From the NCBI GenBank assembly GCA_001603145.1, contig LVBI01000028.1, positions 1 through 38,521 on the forward strand: a stretch of 38,521 bases of DNA, given 5' to 3'. A program made the translations under genes and the position numbers. This DNA comes from Spirochaetales bacterium Spiro_07. GTDB lineage: Bacteria > Spirochaetota > Spirochaetia > Treponematales > Treponemataceae. A model generated the notes under the pieces. It made no database searches. It was not told the DNA's origin and was given only the letters and a program-made list of their open reading frames with translations. Shown piece after piece: positions 15,474 through 23,066 of the stretch (the first letter of the stretch is position 1; each line of letters opens with the position of its first letter).

Positions 15474-15591
15474 AATTTACTGGAAGCTACCTGTTTGTAG
15501 CAAATACGGTGTCGAACATTGAGCTGATATGTATTTATTACAAACAGTGTAGCGTCGCGGTAAACAAAAAAATATAATGTACCAGTAAATT
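15474..15591. repeat. Nested inverted repeat, ~118 bp
   Basis: The outer arms AATTTACTGG (15474-15483) and CCAGTAAATT (15582-15591) are perfect. The inner 17-nt arms (15491-15507 and 15531-15547) differ at only two positions and enclose a 23-nt loop. Resembles a MITE or cruciform marking the right boundary of the island. Confidence 0.6.
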
Positions 15592-15777
15592 ATGTTATCA
15601 ATTTATGGAGAGAAACGATTGAATATTTGTTTTTTGAAGATTCCGAAAATAGGTTATAATACAGATTGTTATATCCATTAGGCTAAATTAACAAAAGATA
15701 ACTTATCAGTAAAAAACTTTAGACTTTAATTTTCCTGTGATTATTACAGCTAAAAGCTGTAGCTTTAAATTGAATAG

Positions 15778-15806
15778 TTGTCGAATCCGTTTTTCTGTAT
15801 TAAAAT
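15778..15806 (+). promoter_or_regulatory. Promoter of the YefM/YoeB operon
   Basis: TTGTCG, a 17-nt spacer, then TAAAAT (15801-15806); the -10 lies inside the operator palindrome. Confidence 0.5.
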
Positions 15807-15832
15807 AGGTATGTAAAAAGATACTTATTTTA
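15801..15832. promoter_or_regulatory. Operator palindrome of the toxin-antitoxin operon
   Basis: TAAAATAGGTAT (15801-15812) and ATACTTATTTTA (15821-15832): 12-bp arms, one mismatch, 8-nt spacer, just before the GGAGG ribosome site. Expected site of autorepression by the antitoxin. Confidence 0.65.
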
Positions 15833-15845
15833 ACGGAGGTTTTGT

Positions 15846-16103
15846 ATGCTTGCACTAAAGGCTATTGATGTAAAGAATAATTTCAAAAGCATATGTGCTC
15901 AAGTTTTTAACGGCGAAACTGTTATGCTTTCTCGACCAAAGAATCAGAATGTAGTAATGATTTCAGAAGCCGAATACAACAGCCTTGCAAAAGCACGGCG
16001 CAATTTAGAATATCTTTCAAAACTTGAAAATTCTGCAAATCAAACTCAAAGCGGTTTCGCTGCAACAAAAACTCTCGAAGAATTGCGTGCTATGGAGAGT
16101 TGA
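15846..16103 (+). CDS. yefM: Antitoxin of the Phd/YefM family
   Basis: 85 residues. Typical YefM opening (an initial Ala/Asp-rich strand, then VKNNFKSICAQVFNGETVML with the conserved NNF/RxN-type helix) and VVMISEAEYNSLAKARRNLE. A flexible, charged C-terminus follows, which in the family wraps the toxin. It binds DNA as a dimer to repress the operon and neutralises YoeB. Start fixed by GGAGG. The toxin starts 3 nt after the stop. A palindromic operator overlaps the promoter just upstream. Confidence 0.88.
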   Translation: MLALKAIDVKNNFKSICAQVFNGETVMLSRPKNQNVVMISEAEYNSLAKARRNLEYLSKLENSANQTQSGFAATKTLEELRAMES

Positions 16104-16106
16104 CAG

Positions 16107-16367
16107 ATGTTTTCATTTTCAGATATAGGATGGGAAGAATATCTGTATTGGCAAAAGCAAGACCGTAAAATTTTAAAGAAAATCAACAATCTCTTAGAAA
16201 GCATTTCTCGCGACGGAGCGATGCAAGGCATCGGGAAACCAGAACAATTGAAATATTCAAAATGTAAACAATATAGCCGTAGAATCGACGAGCAGAACCG
16301 GCTTGTATATCGAATTGACGGAGAACGCATTATCATAGACAGCTGTAAAGGGCACTATGAAGATTAA
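16107..16367 (+). CDS. yoeB: YoeB-family mRNA endonuclease toxin
   Basis: 86 residues, the usual length. GIGKPEQLK and SRRIDEQNRLVYRID are the family core, and the end CKGHYED is canonical. The residues known to matter in E. coli YoeB fall at the same numbers: E46, R65, H83 and Y84. All are present, so the toxin looks intact. It should cleave mRNA in the ribosomal A site when the antitoxin is degraded. Translationally coupled to the antitoxin (3-nt gap). The usual Trp before SRRI is Tyr here (KQYSRR). Confidence 0.92.
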   Translation: MFSFSDIGWEEYLYWQKQDRKILKKINNLLESISRDGAMQGIGKPEQLKYSKCKQYSRRIDEQNRLVYRIDGERIIIDSCKGHYED

Positions 16368-16389
16368 TCAATGATTTCTAATTTTTTGA

Positions 16390-16410
16390 CCATGACATTA
16401 TTTGTCACCC
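16390..16410. promoter_or_regulatory. Candidate operator before the second zinc-ribbon gene
   Basis: CCATGACA-TTATT-TGTCACCC contains the inverted pair TGACA/TGTCA and repeats the CCATGACA half-site found at 11372. Confidence 0.4.
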
Positions 16411-16510
16411 TCGATTTGCTATATTAAGTAATTACAAGTCTTCAGGGATCTAATACATTAAAGCTTTGTTTGTTCTTTCAGCTAAAAACATATGCAAGAA
16501 AGGAGTGCTT

Positions 16511-16696
16511 ATGGATTACTATTTGTTTGACGGAACGTGTTATGTCTGTTTCGGCTGCTTGTATACTTTTATTCGAGCAAAAGGGGTTAAAAGAACTGGA
16601 ATTGTAAACGGAATCATGAATTTGACAGTTCCAATGGTTTCAAGATGTCCTAGATGTGGCGGCACAAAGGTTGTACTGAATTTAGTAGACTTATGA
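16511..16696 (+). CDS. Small zinc-ribbon-like protein
   Basis: 61 residues from the ATG at 16511, preceded by AAAGGAG. Two CxxC pairs (CYVCFGCLYT and RCPRCGGTK) separated by ~35 residues that include a hydrophobic segment. The layout matches the 68-residue ribbon at 11448, and both follow a CCATGACA operator-like site, which suggests common control by the WYL regulator (inference). No known function. Confidence 0.65.
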   Translation: MDYYLFDGTCYVCFGCLYTFIRAKGVKRTGIVNGIMNLTVPMVSRCPRCGGTKVVLNLVDL

Positions 16697-16735
16697 AATT
16701 ATCTGAAGACTAAATTATCAAACGGTTTGCTAGTC

Positions 16736-16764
16736 TTGACCATAGAGTTTCATTGCGGTAGCAT
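16736..16764 (+). promoter_or_regulatory. Promoter of the riboswitch-mntP transcript
   Basis: TTGACC, a 17-nt spacer, then TAGCAT. Predicted transcription starts near 16771, just before the aptamer. Confidence 0.55.
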
Positions 16765-16770
16765 GAGCAT

Positions 16771-16939
16771 ACTTCCATGGGGGAGTAGCAAGCGTTTGAT
16801 GCGTAACAAGCCAACATTCCGGTTTAAGCCTGGCTTGTGTTAAATTGCGAGACTCATGTATAGCAAGAGATGGATTCAGACTGTACATGAGCGATGATGA
16901 ATTATAGCCCGGGTACAGATTTGTATCCGGGATTTTTTT
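16771..16939 (+). ncRNA. yybP-ykoY-type manganese riboswitch with terminator expression platform
   Basis: The aptamer hallmarks GGGGGAGTAGC (from 16779) and GCGAGACTCATG (16847-16858) are present. Stem P1 pairs CATGGG (16776-16781) with CTCATG (16853-16858), including one G-T pair. CTCATGTA (16853-16860) can instead pair with TACATGAG (16884-16891), an alternative fold that competes with P1. The region ends in a strong terminator. Mn2+ binding should stabilise P1 and favour read-through. The next gene is mntP, the expected target of this class. Confidence 0.85.
16908..16939 (+). terminator. Riboswitch-controlled intrinsic terminator
   Basis: CCCGGGTACA (16908-16917) pairs with TGTATCCGGG (16922-16931) with one G-T pair and a 4-nt loop, then seven T residues. 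Confidence 0.85.
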
Positions 16940-16972
16940 GCTCTTGCCAATTCTATTTGTTAAGGCAGTACT

Positions 16973-17602
16973 ATGAATTGTAGCTGGATTTTCTTTATCA
17001 ACAGCGTCCTGCTCGGAGTGGGGCTTGCAATGGACGCTTTTTCTGTTTCAATGGCGAACGGACTAAACGAATCTGCCATGAAAAAAAAGCGCATGTGTCT
17101 TGTTGCCGGAGTTTTTGCATTTTTTCAGTTTATAATGCCGCTGACCGGCTGGTTCTGCGTCTACACGTTCCTCGAGTATTTCAGTAAATTCAGCAAGTTT
17201 ATTCCGTGGATTGCGCTGCTGCTTCTGCTTTACATTGGCGGCAAGATGATTTTTGAAGCCGTCCACGAAAAAAAAGCCGGCAACGAAAATGATGCAAGCG
17301 GTGAAGACGGCGGAATCAAAAAAGCTGATTGCATTAGTCTTAGCTTTGCAACGCTTCTTTTGCAGGGCATCGCCACTTCTATTGATGCGCTTTCTGTGGG
17401 CTTTACGATTGCTGATTACAGGTTTCATGAAGCTTTGACGGCTTCGCTCATAATTGCTGTTGTAACGTTCGCAATCTGCTTTGCAGGGCTGCATCTTGGC
17501 AAAAAAGCCGGAAATCATCTGAGCGAAAAAGCTGATGTTCTCGGCGGAATAATCCTTATCGGCATCGGCATCGAAATTTTTGTAAAAGGCGTGTTCTTTT
17601 AG
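16973..17602 (+). CDS. mntP: Manganese exporter MntP
   Basis: 209 residues with six hydrophobic helices in two repeats. The signature LGVGLAMDAFSVSMANG appears in helix 1 and its repeat ATSIDALSVGFTI in helix 4; these Asp residues are the family's metal-binding sites. A charged loop (EKKAGNENDASGEDGGIKKA) separates the halves. It exports Mn2+ across the inner membrane. The upstream Mn riboswitch makes the functional call firm. The ribosome site is weak (AAGGCAG). Length is slightly above the typical ~190. Confidence 0.93.
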   Translation: MNCSWIFFINSVLLGVGLAMDAFSVSMANGLNESAMKKKRMCLVAGVFAFFQFIMPLTGWFCVYTFLEYFSKFSKFIPWIALLLLLYIGGKMIFEAVHEKKAGNENDASGEDGGIKKADCISLSFATLLLQGIATSIDALSVGFTIADYRFHEALTASLIIAVVTFAICFAGLHLGKKAGNHLSEKADVLGGIILIGIGIEIFVKGVFF

Positions 17603-17663
17603 AGCTTCCGCAAGTGACGTGCTTGACGCTGTACACTGGCCAAGCGTGCGCTGTGCAACAGCT

Positions 17664-18335
17664 TTAGTGCAGCAGACCGCCGTGGTAATAGCACTCGTAG
17701 ACTTTGACATCGTTGCAGAAAATTTCTTCATAGCCCTGAAACCACTCAAAATTTCCGTTGACCGAAGTTTTGTAAATGTATTCGCCGGACTGATAAAATT
17801 CAGGGCCGCGGAAAGGCATTTTCTTGTCGGCGGCGCGTAACGCTTCTTTTAAGAAGTTGCCGCTGAATTTTTCGTCAAGCACGCGCCCAAGATAGTTCAT
17901 CGCATAAACAGCCTTGCCGTCTTTCCACACGGCTTCTTCGCCCGCAAATTGCTCGCCGCCCACATAAGTGTCGTGGTACACAAACGCGCCGCGCTCATAG
18001 CGGAAGTCGTGCGAATCAAGCCGCGTAGACGGAACTTCGTTTGAAAAGGCGGCATAAGTGTTTACATTAGCTTCAAGCCGAAAATCTATGATTTCGTCGA
18101 TATTTGTCTCTGGCTTTTTGACAAGAGCAACGGCGCAGACCTGGTCTTTTACAAGATAATCGACAGTCACGTTCATCAAATTGCTTATCTGAATAAGGTT
18201 CGAAATATCGGGGTAAGACTGGCCGGCTTCCCATTTGGCAACTGCTGCCCTTGAAATGTTGAGCTTTTCGGCAAGCTCTTCTTGTGTAAGCCCTTTGCTC
18301 TTTCTCAAAATCTGAAGTTTCTCACAAAAAGTCAT
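17664..18335 (-). CDS. XRE-family regulator with C-terminal DUF5680-like domain
   Basis: 223 residues. HTH in residues 1-65: LQILRKSKGLTQEELAEKLN, ISRAAVAKWEAGQSYPDISN. The C-terminal ~140 residues carry the DUF5680-type pattern: YERGAFVYHDTYVGGEQFAG, KAVYAMNYLGRVLDEKF, FRGPEFYQSGEYIY, FEWFQGYEEI and ending CYYHGG. The C-terminal domain probably binds a small ligand that tunes DNA binding (inference). The start at 18335 has AGGAG right before it; the longer frame to 18410 is not needed. Convergent with mntP. Confidence 0.85.
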   Translation of the reverse strand: MTFCEKLQILRKSKGLTQEELAEKLNISRAAVAKWEAGQSYPDISNLIQISNLMNVTVDYLVKDQVCAVALVKKPETNIDEIIDFRLEANVNTYAAFSNEVPSTRLDSHDFRYERGAFVYHDTYVGGEQFAGEEAVWKDGKAVYAMNYLGRVLDEKFSGNFLKEALRAADKKMPFRGPEFYQSGEYIYKTSVNGNFEWFQGYEEIFCNDVKVYECYYHGGLLH

Positions 18336-18527
18336 AGTTTCTCCTATTAAAGCTTTAGCAAAGCACAAGCGCCGTCGCTTTTCAGCTTTACGATAAAAGC
18401 ATACACTCAATTCTTTTTGATTGCCATCAACCGTGCGTAACCAATCTGTTATTTTTAGTATACACGCAAAAACAATGCAAGCCTCTAAGAAAATTCACTG
18501 ATTGTTTTTTGTTAAGGCTGATATATT

Positions 18528-19877
18528 ATGCAACGCAAGAGAATGAAAGACACCACAATGAACATGACGGCCGGAAATCCGGTCAAGCTTATATTGATTT
18601 TCTCTGTTCCGCTGCTTATCGGCAACATTTTTCAGCAGTTCTATAATCTTGCGGATTCAATCATCGTCGGGCGGTTCATCAATGCAGACGCACTCGCGGC
18701 GATAGGCGTAACCGCTTCGCTTACGTTTCTCTTCTTTGCAATCTGCAACGGCTTCGGTTCGGGCGGCGGCATCATCGTTTCGCAGAGCTTTGGGCGCGGA
18801 GACACCAAAGAAGTGAAAAACTGTATCGCAAATACCGGCTACATAATGATTTGCTTGCCGCTCGCCGTAGGCATTCTGGCGTTTGCGCTTTCAAGGCCGC
18901 TGCTTCGCCTTCTTGAAACGCCTGAAAATATCTTTGAAGATTCGCTTGTCTATCTTAGACTGATGTGCGTGGGGCTGCTGTTCGTTTCGGTTTATAACTA
19001 CATTTCTTCGATGATGCGCGCCCTTGGCGATTCGCGCACGCCGCTTTATTTTTTGATTTTCACATGCATACTGAACGCGCTGCTTGACCTGCTTTTTGTT
19101 TGTGTGCTCAAACAGGGCATTTGGGGCGCAGGCATCGCGACGCTCATTTCTCAGTTTGTTTCAAACATTCTTTGCCTTGCGTATGCGTTCAAGTTCAACG
19201 AATACTTTAAGTTTGACAAAAGCGACTTGCGCTTAAACAAGATTATTCTTATAAGAACGGTCAAGCTCGGCGTGCCGCTTTCGTTGCAGTTTTCGCTGAT
19301 TGCAATTTCGTGCATGGCATTGCAGCGCGTTGTAAACGCTTTTGGTGCAGTGACTGTGGCGGCCTTTACGGCGACGAGCAGAATCGAGCAGATTATTCAC
19401 CAGCCTTATCAGACTTTGAGTGCGGCGCTTGCAACTTTTTGCGGCCAGAATTACGGCGCAAGAAAAAACGACCGCGTTATAGACGGCTATCACAAGACAT
19501 TCTGGATGATGGTGATTTTCACCGCCGTAATGGTGCCGGTAATTCAGCTTTTTGCGCGGCAGATTGCAGGCTTGTTCGTAGAAGAAACCGACGTAATCGA
19601 AATGTCGGCCGAAGCCATGCGGATTACAAGCTATTTCTACATCTGCCTCGGCATAATCTATGTGGTGCGCGGCATTTTGAACGGCTTGGGCGACGCGTTT
19701 TTCGCTTTGCTCAATGGAATAATCGAAGTTATCGGGCGGTTTTTCGTGCCGATAATGATGACAGCCGTGCCGGCCATAGGCTTGTGGGGCATCTGGTGGT
19801 CTGTCGGCATTGTCTGGCTTTTAAGCGGTCTTACTGCGTGGATGCGCTACATCTACAAAAAGCGCATGCTCAATTAG
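18528..19877 (+). CDS. MATE-family efflux transporter
   Basis: 449 residues, about twelve membrane helices. The opening MTAGNPVKLILIFSVPLLIG and NIFQQFYNLADSIIVGRFIN is the classic signature of the MepA/DinF-like MATE branch. GSGGGIIVSQSFGRGD and LATFCGQNYGARKNDRV are the paired loops in the two halves. An inner-membrane exporter of toxic cationic compounds. A weak AAGG precedes 18528; an internal ATG at 18543 could also start. It is unlike the first MATE gene (6673), which belongs to a different branch. A small membrane protein follows after 7 nt. Confidence 0.92.
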   Translation: MQRKRMKDTTMNMTAGNPVKLILIFSVPLLIGNIFQQFYNLADSIIVGRFINADALAAIGVTASLTFLFFAICNGFGSGGGIIVSQSFGRGDTKEVKNCIANTGYIMICLPLAVGILAFALSRPLLRLLETPENIFEDSLVYLRLMCVGLLFVSVYNYISSMMRALGDSRTPLYFLIFTCILNALLDLLFVCVLKQGIWGAGIATLISQFVSNILCLAYAFKFNEYFKFDKSDLRLNKIILIRTVKLGVPLSLQFSLIAISCMALQRVVNAFGAVTVAAFTATSRIEQIIHQPYQTLSAALATFCGQNYGARKNDRVIDGYHKTFWMMVIFTAVMVPVIQLFARQIAGLFVEETDVIEMSAEAMRITSYFYICLGIIYVVRGILNGLGDAFFALLNGIIEVIGRFFVPIMMTAVPAIGLWGIWWSVGIVWLLSGLTAWMRYIYKKRMLN

Positions 19878-19884
19878 GAGAAAC

Positions 19885-20499
19885 ATGAAAATAAGATATT
19901 GGCTGTTAGGCGGCTTTGTGCTAATTTCGGTGGTTTTCTTTTCAGTTATGTTCACATCTTCACAAGCAATCTTTGACCGCATTGCAGAATCTGAAACAGA
20001 AGCAGTGTTCAAAGAGCTTGACGCAAGCAAATTGAATGCGGACATGCAGAAGACTATTGCATCTATTGAAGAACAGGAAAGATGGAGGCAGATAAGCAGT
20101 AAATTCAACACAATATGGTTTGTCTATATGCTTTTTTCTTATTGCTTTCTTTTTGGTCTTAGCGATGGCTCAAAAAGCGTTGCTTTCAGACTGATTGTTA
20201 TTCTTGTTTCTTGCTGCATCGTCGCTGTGGTAAAGATGTACTCGGCTTTCATTAAAATTGAACACTTTAAGTTAGATCTTGCTGTGCTTTGTTTTCCGTG
20301 TTTCACACTTTCTCTGCTGATTATTTATGAACTTATTCACTGGATTGTATTCAAAGTTTCAGGCTTTGATTTTGTTATGGTTAGAAGGGTGGAGTTATTT
20401 AAGCAGCCCGAAAACGCCGTACTTTCGTTTGTTACAATAATTCTTTCAATGTTGCTTGGATTTCTGCTGATAAAACTAATGATCGGCGACAGCTGGTAA
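19885..20499 (+). CDS. Hypothetical membrane protein
   Basis: 204 residues. A signal-anchor-like helix at 6-25, a ~70-residue charged helical segment (IAESETEAVFKELDASKLNA), then four hydrophobic helices. No family recognised. AGGAG ahead of the start and a 7-nt gap after the MATE gene make co-expression likely; it could be a partner of the transporter, but nothing in the sequence proves this. Confidence 0.7.
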   Translation: MKIRYWLLGGFVLISVVFFSVMFTSSQAIFDRIAESETEAVFKELDASKLNADMQKTIASIEEQERWRQISSKFNTIWFVYMLFSYCFLFGLSDGSKSVAFRLIVILVSCCIVAVVKMYSAFIKIEHFKLDLAVLCFPCFTLSLLIIYELIHWIVFKVSGFDFVMVRRVELFKQPENAVLSFVTIILSMLLGFLLIKLMIGDSW

Positions 20500-20571
20500 T
20501 TAGCAATTAGTTTTTGCCGGTGATGTGGCTGTTAATGAACTAGATTTATTCGCGGTGAGGTTGTTGATTGT

Positions 20572-20597
20572 GGTCACTGAGCGTAGCCGAAGTGACC
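20572..20597. repeat. Short palindromic repeat (GGTCACT/AGTGACC)
   Basis: Seven-bp arms around GAGCGTAGCCGA. I recall this short palindrome as recurring in many bacterial intergenic regions; only one copy is seen here. Confidence 0.5.
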
Positions 20598-20648
20598 AAA
20601 GCTTGAAGCATTGCCGCTATAATTGCAATGGATAAAAACGTTTCAGAT

Positions 20649-20658
20649 GTGCTATAAT
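20649..20658 (+). promoter_or_regulatory. Extended -10 promoter of the Ddl gene
   Basis: TG-C-TATAAT with a perfect hexamer at 20653-20658, about 26 bp before the ATG. No good -35 is visible, which fits an extended -10 promoter. Confidence 0.55.
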
Positions 20659-20683
20659 CAGCGCATAAAAAGGAGCATTTATC

Positions 20684-21715
20684 ATGAAAATTGTTGTTTT
20701 GGCTGGCGGATTGAGCACTGAAAGAGATGTTTCGCTTTCTTCGGGCTGCCAGATTTATAAAGCATTAAAATCTAACGGACATTCCGTAATTCTTTTAGAC
20801 ATTTTTATGGGTTTTGAAGGCGATGCCGCCACAGCATTTGAAAGCGGTCGCGACTGGGCTGCTGAAATTGCGCCTGTAAAAGAGACCGCGCCTGACATCG
20901 AAAAGCTCAAAGCTTCAAGAAAGGGCGGCTCAAAAGCGCTTTTCGGACCGAACGTGCTTGAGCTTTGCGGCGCGGCAGACATTGTGTTCATGGCACTGCA
21001 CGGCGACAGCGGCGAAAACGGCAAAGTTCAGGCTGCATTCGATTTGTTCGGCATCAAGTACACAGGCACAGATTCTTTAAGTTCCGCGCTCGCAATGGAT
21101 AAATCAATTGCAAAGCAGCTTTTCATCGCGGCCGGCATAAACACGCCGAAAAGCGTGCTGCTTACCAGCAAGTCTGATGTTCCGCCGGTTAAGCTGCCGT
21201 GCGTCGTCAAAGTCTGCAACGGCGGCTCAAGCGTCGGCGTGTACATCGCCAAAACTGAGGCTGAATATAAAGAAGCTGTCGAAAAAGCTTTCAGCTATGA
21301 GAACAAGGTGCTTGTCGAAGAATTTGTCAAAGGACGCGAGTTTACGGACGGCGTAATCGAAGGCGTTGCATTGCCTATCGTGCAGATTGAGCCGAAAGAA
21401 GGCTTCTACGATTATAAGAACAAGTATCAGGCGGGCAGCACAATCGAAACTTGCCCTGCAAAAATTACAAAGCAGCTTGAAGAGAAAATCAAAGCAGCGG
21501 CGGTCAAAGTGTTCCACACACTCGGCATTAAGACTTATGCAAGAATAGACTTTATTGTTGACGCGAATGAAGATGTTTTCTGTCTTGAAGCAAACACTTT
21601 GCCCGGCATGACACCGACTTCGCTTGTGCCGCAAGAAGCCGCTGCAATCGGCAAGTCTTTCGCTGAGTTGTGCGAATGGATTATTGAAGTGTCGCTGAAA
21701 AAGTATAAGGCTTAA
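20684..21715 (+). CDS. ddl: D-alanine--D-alanine ligase
   Basis: 343 residues, normal family length, ATP-grasp fold. Visible: the N-terminal VLAGGLSTERDVSLSSG, MALHGDSGENGKVQAAFDLF, the ATP-grasp loop PCVVKVCNGGSSVGVYIA, FYDYKNKYQAGST (omega-loop Tyr region), and the metal-binding end FCLEANTLPGMTPTSLVPQE. It joins two D-alanines for peptidoglycan precursors in the cytoplasm. The omega-loop YDYKNKY favours true D-Ala-D-Ala activity rather than a D-lactate variant (inference). Extended -10 promoter and AAGGAG ribosome site; apparently monocistronic. Confidence 0.93.
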   Translation: MKIVVLAGGLSTERDVSLSSGCQIYKALKSNGHSVILLDIFMGFEGDAATAFESGRDWAAEIAPVKETAPDIEKLKASRKGGSKALFGPNVLELCGAADIVFMALHGDSGENGKVQAAFDLFGIKYTGTDSLSSALAMDKSIAKQLFIAAGINTPKSVLLTSKSDVPPVKLPCVVKVCNGGSSVGVYIAKTEAEYKEAVEKAFSYENKVLVEEFVKGREFTDGVIEGVALPIVQIEPKEGFYDYKNKYQAGSTIETCPAKITKQLEEKIKAAAVKVFHTLGIKTYARIDFIVDANEDVFCLEANTLPGMTPTSLVPQEAAAIGKSFAELCEWIIEVSLKKYKA

Positions 21716-21724
21716 GTTTTATCA

Positions 21725-21861
21725 AATGAACGAACCCCGGCGCAGAGCGTGCGGGGTATCGTTCGTTCTGCTAAGGAATTGCACTCAGGTTTAATACCCT
21801 TTATTTCGCCCCAGAGGGGGATGTTTCCTACGGAAACAGGTATTAAACCCTCGGCACGAAT
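21725..21861. repeat. Dispersed palindromic repeat, long copy
   Basis: Nearly identical to 28576-28696 in the same orientation. It begins GAACGAACCCCG and contains facing CGGGG and CGTTCGTTC, then GGTTTAATACCC facing GTATTAAACC around a CCCCAGAGGGG centre. It carries an extra ~16 bp (GTTTCCTACGGAAAC, itself a hairpin) absent from the other copy. Confidence 0.85.
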
Positions 21862-21929
21862 AAAAAGGGTGTACGCGAAATAAAAGCACGGTTGTTCGGC
21901 GCAGTGCAAGGTAATAGGAATCCGACTGC

Positions 21930-21953
21930 GCAAATTTTCTATCGAAAATTTGC
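21930..21953. repeat. Perfect hairpin GCAAATTTTC/GAAAATTTGC
   Basis: Ten-bp stem with a 4-nt TATC loop, no T-run. Probably another repeat element. Confidence 0.5.
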
Positions 21954-22064
21954 TTGCGATCCTTGCAAGCGCCTCTCTGCCGTTTGCTTTTCTTTCGCTT
22001 GCCCATTTTTTATGGATTCTGCTTATTAAGCACCATCATTTTACGAATGGGCAACGAGTTTTTT

Positions 22065-22904
22065 CTAATCTTTCTTTTGGTTTTTAGTGTCTTTCTTGGC
22101 TTCGGTGTTTTTCTTGCTGCTTATGATTAAGCCAATGCCGACAAGCGCAATGAAACCGATGAACCAGATTCTGCCGCTTTTGTTTTTCTTGACCTGCTTG
22201 TCGAGTTCTTCTTTCAGTTTGTCTGTATTATCAATCTGGCCTTTAAAGACTCTATAAACTTCGTTATTTTTGCCCATTTCAAACGGCTTGAATGTCTTGC
22301 CGTGCTGTTCAGCAAGAACCGAAAGATACGGATTTTCATCGACATCATAATATCTATAGTCTATGCGCACATCGCCCGGCACGTCCAAATCGTCATGAGC
22401 TGGGTTTGTGTAGAAAAGGCCGTTGTGCTTAAGATTTGCAATGCTTTCCTGTTTTGTGTATCTGTCGTTTGCTTTCACAAGGCTGAGTCCTTGCTCATCA
22501 AGGAAAAAATCGCCGACATTCGGCGTTATTGTCTTTTCTGTTGAATAAAGAAAATCGAGCAGCTTTGAAGCATTCTGATCGGCGGTTGTTCTTTCGCGCC
22601 ATTCGTAATGTTTTTTTCCGTCTTTTGCATATTCAAAGAATTCTTCAACTTTGCGGCTGACTTTGAAGCTGTTTATCGGCTCGTCAAGCTCTTCAAAAGC
22701 AATCTTGCCGTCAAAGCTGATTTTTCCGCAGACAAGCACTAGCTTGCCTTCATTTGCGGGGTCAATTTTGCCGTCAGAAACTACTGTCACTTTTTTCAGA
22801 ATGTCTGAATTTGTAGATTTTTCCTTATTGATGTTTTTTACGCCCATTATCGCAAAATACGCAATGACGATAATCAGAATGATTTTTCCTTTAGTGATTT
22901 CCAT
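22065..22904 (-). CDS. TMEM43-like membrane protein
   Basis: 279 residues. Helix at ~6-24, a large middle domain and a second helix near the C-terminus (IWFIGFIALVGIGLIIS), followed by a Lys-rich tail. The stretch VSDGKIDPANEGKLVLVCGK is the TMEM43-family hallmark, and GDFFLDEQGLSLV and VPGDVRIDYRYYDV fit the rest of the domain. Family function in bacteria is unknown; eukaryotic TMEM43 is an inner-nuclear/ER membrane protein. Start at 22904 supported by GGAGG on the minus strand, in preference to the frame start at 22934. Confidence 0.75.
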   Translation of the reverse strand: MEITKGKIILIIVIAYFAIMGVKNINKEKSTNSDILKKVTVVSDGKIDPANEGKLVLVCGKISFDGKIAFEELDEPINSFKVSRKVEEFFEYAKDGKKHYEWRERTTADQNASKLLDFLYSTEKTITPNVGDFFLDEQGLSLVKANDRYTKQESIANLKHNGLFYTNPAHDDLDVPGDVRIDYRYYDVDENPYLSVLAEQHGKTFKPFEMGKNNEVYRVFKGQIDNTDKLKEELDKQVKKNKSGRIWFIGFIALVGIGLIISSKKNTEAKKDTKNQKKD

Positions 22905-23066
22905 AAATCCTCCAATGATAAAAAGGGAAGTCATTTAATAAATGAAATATCGGCATTCCCTAGAAATTAGAGTATAGCACAAAAAGATGAACCGTGCGGA
23001 AATTTGTTGTTTTGTACGCAAGTTTTCAGCATGGCGTGCCGGCTGTGCGTTTTTCAGCCTTACATG

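Larger units (their letters stand above)
15446..15845. other. AT-rich intergenic region with nested inverted repeat and toxin-antitoxin control region
   Basis: 400 bp without a gene. The left part is a large imperfect inverted repeat (15474-15591). The right part is the promoter/operator of the YefM/YoeB pair. The middle (about 15600-15770) is AT-rich with a minor AGCT-centred palindrome near 15747 and no other feature I can support. Confidence 0.6.
21716..22064. other. Repeat-filled intergenic region
   Basis: 349 bp without a credible gene. It holds the 137-bp copy of a dispersed palindromic repeat (21725-21861) and a perfect 10-bp-stem hairpin (21930-21953). A 73-codon minus-strand frame here is an artefact of the repeat. 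Confidence 0.6.

Noticed and set aside
17063..17749. 228-codon minus-strand frame opposite mntP
   Set aside because: Antisense to mntP and running into the XRE gene; no motif.
17664..18410. Longer start for the XRE/DUF5680 regulator at 18410
   Set aside because: The ATG at 18335 has a strong AGGAG and begins at the usual HTH position; the extra 25 residues are basic filler.
21712..21933. 73-codon minus-strand frame with a peptide similar to one at 28548-28853
   Set aside because: The similarity comes only from the dispersed palindromic repeat; the flanks differ and there is no ribosome site.
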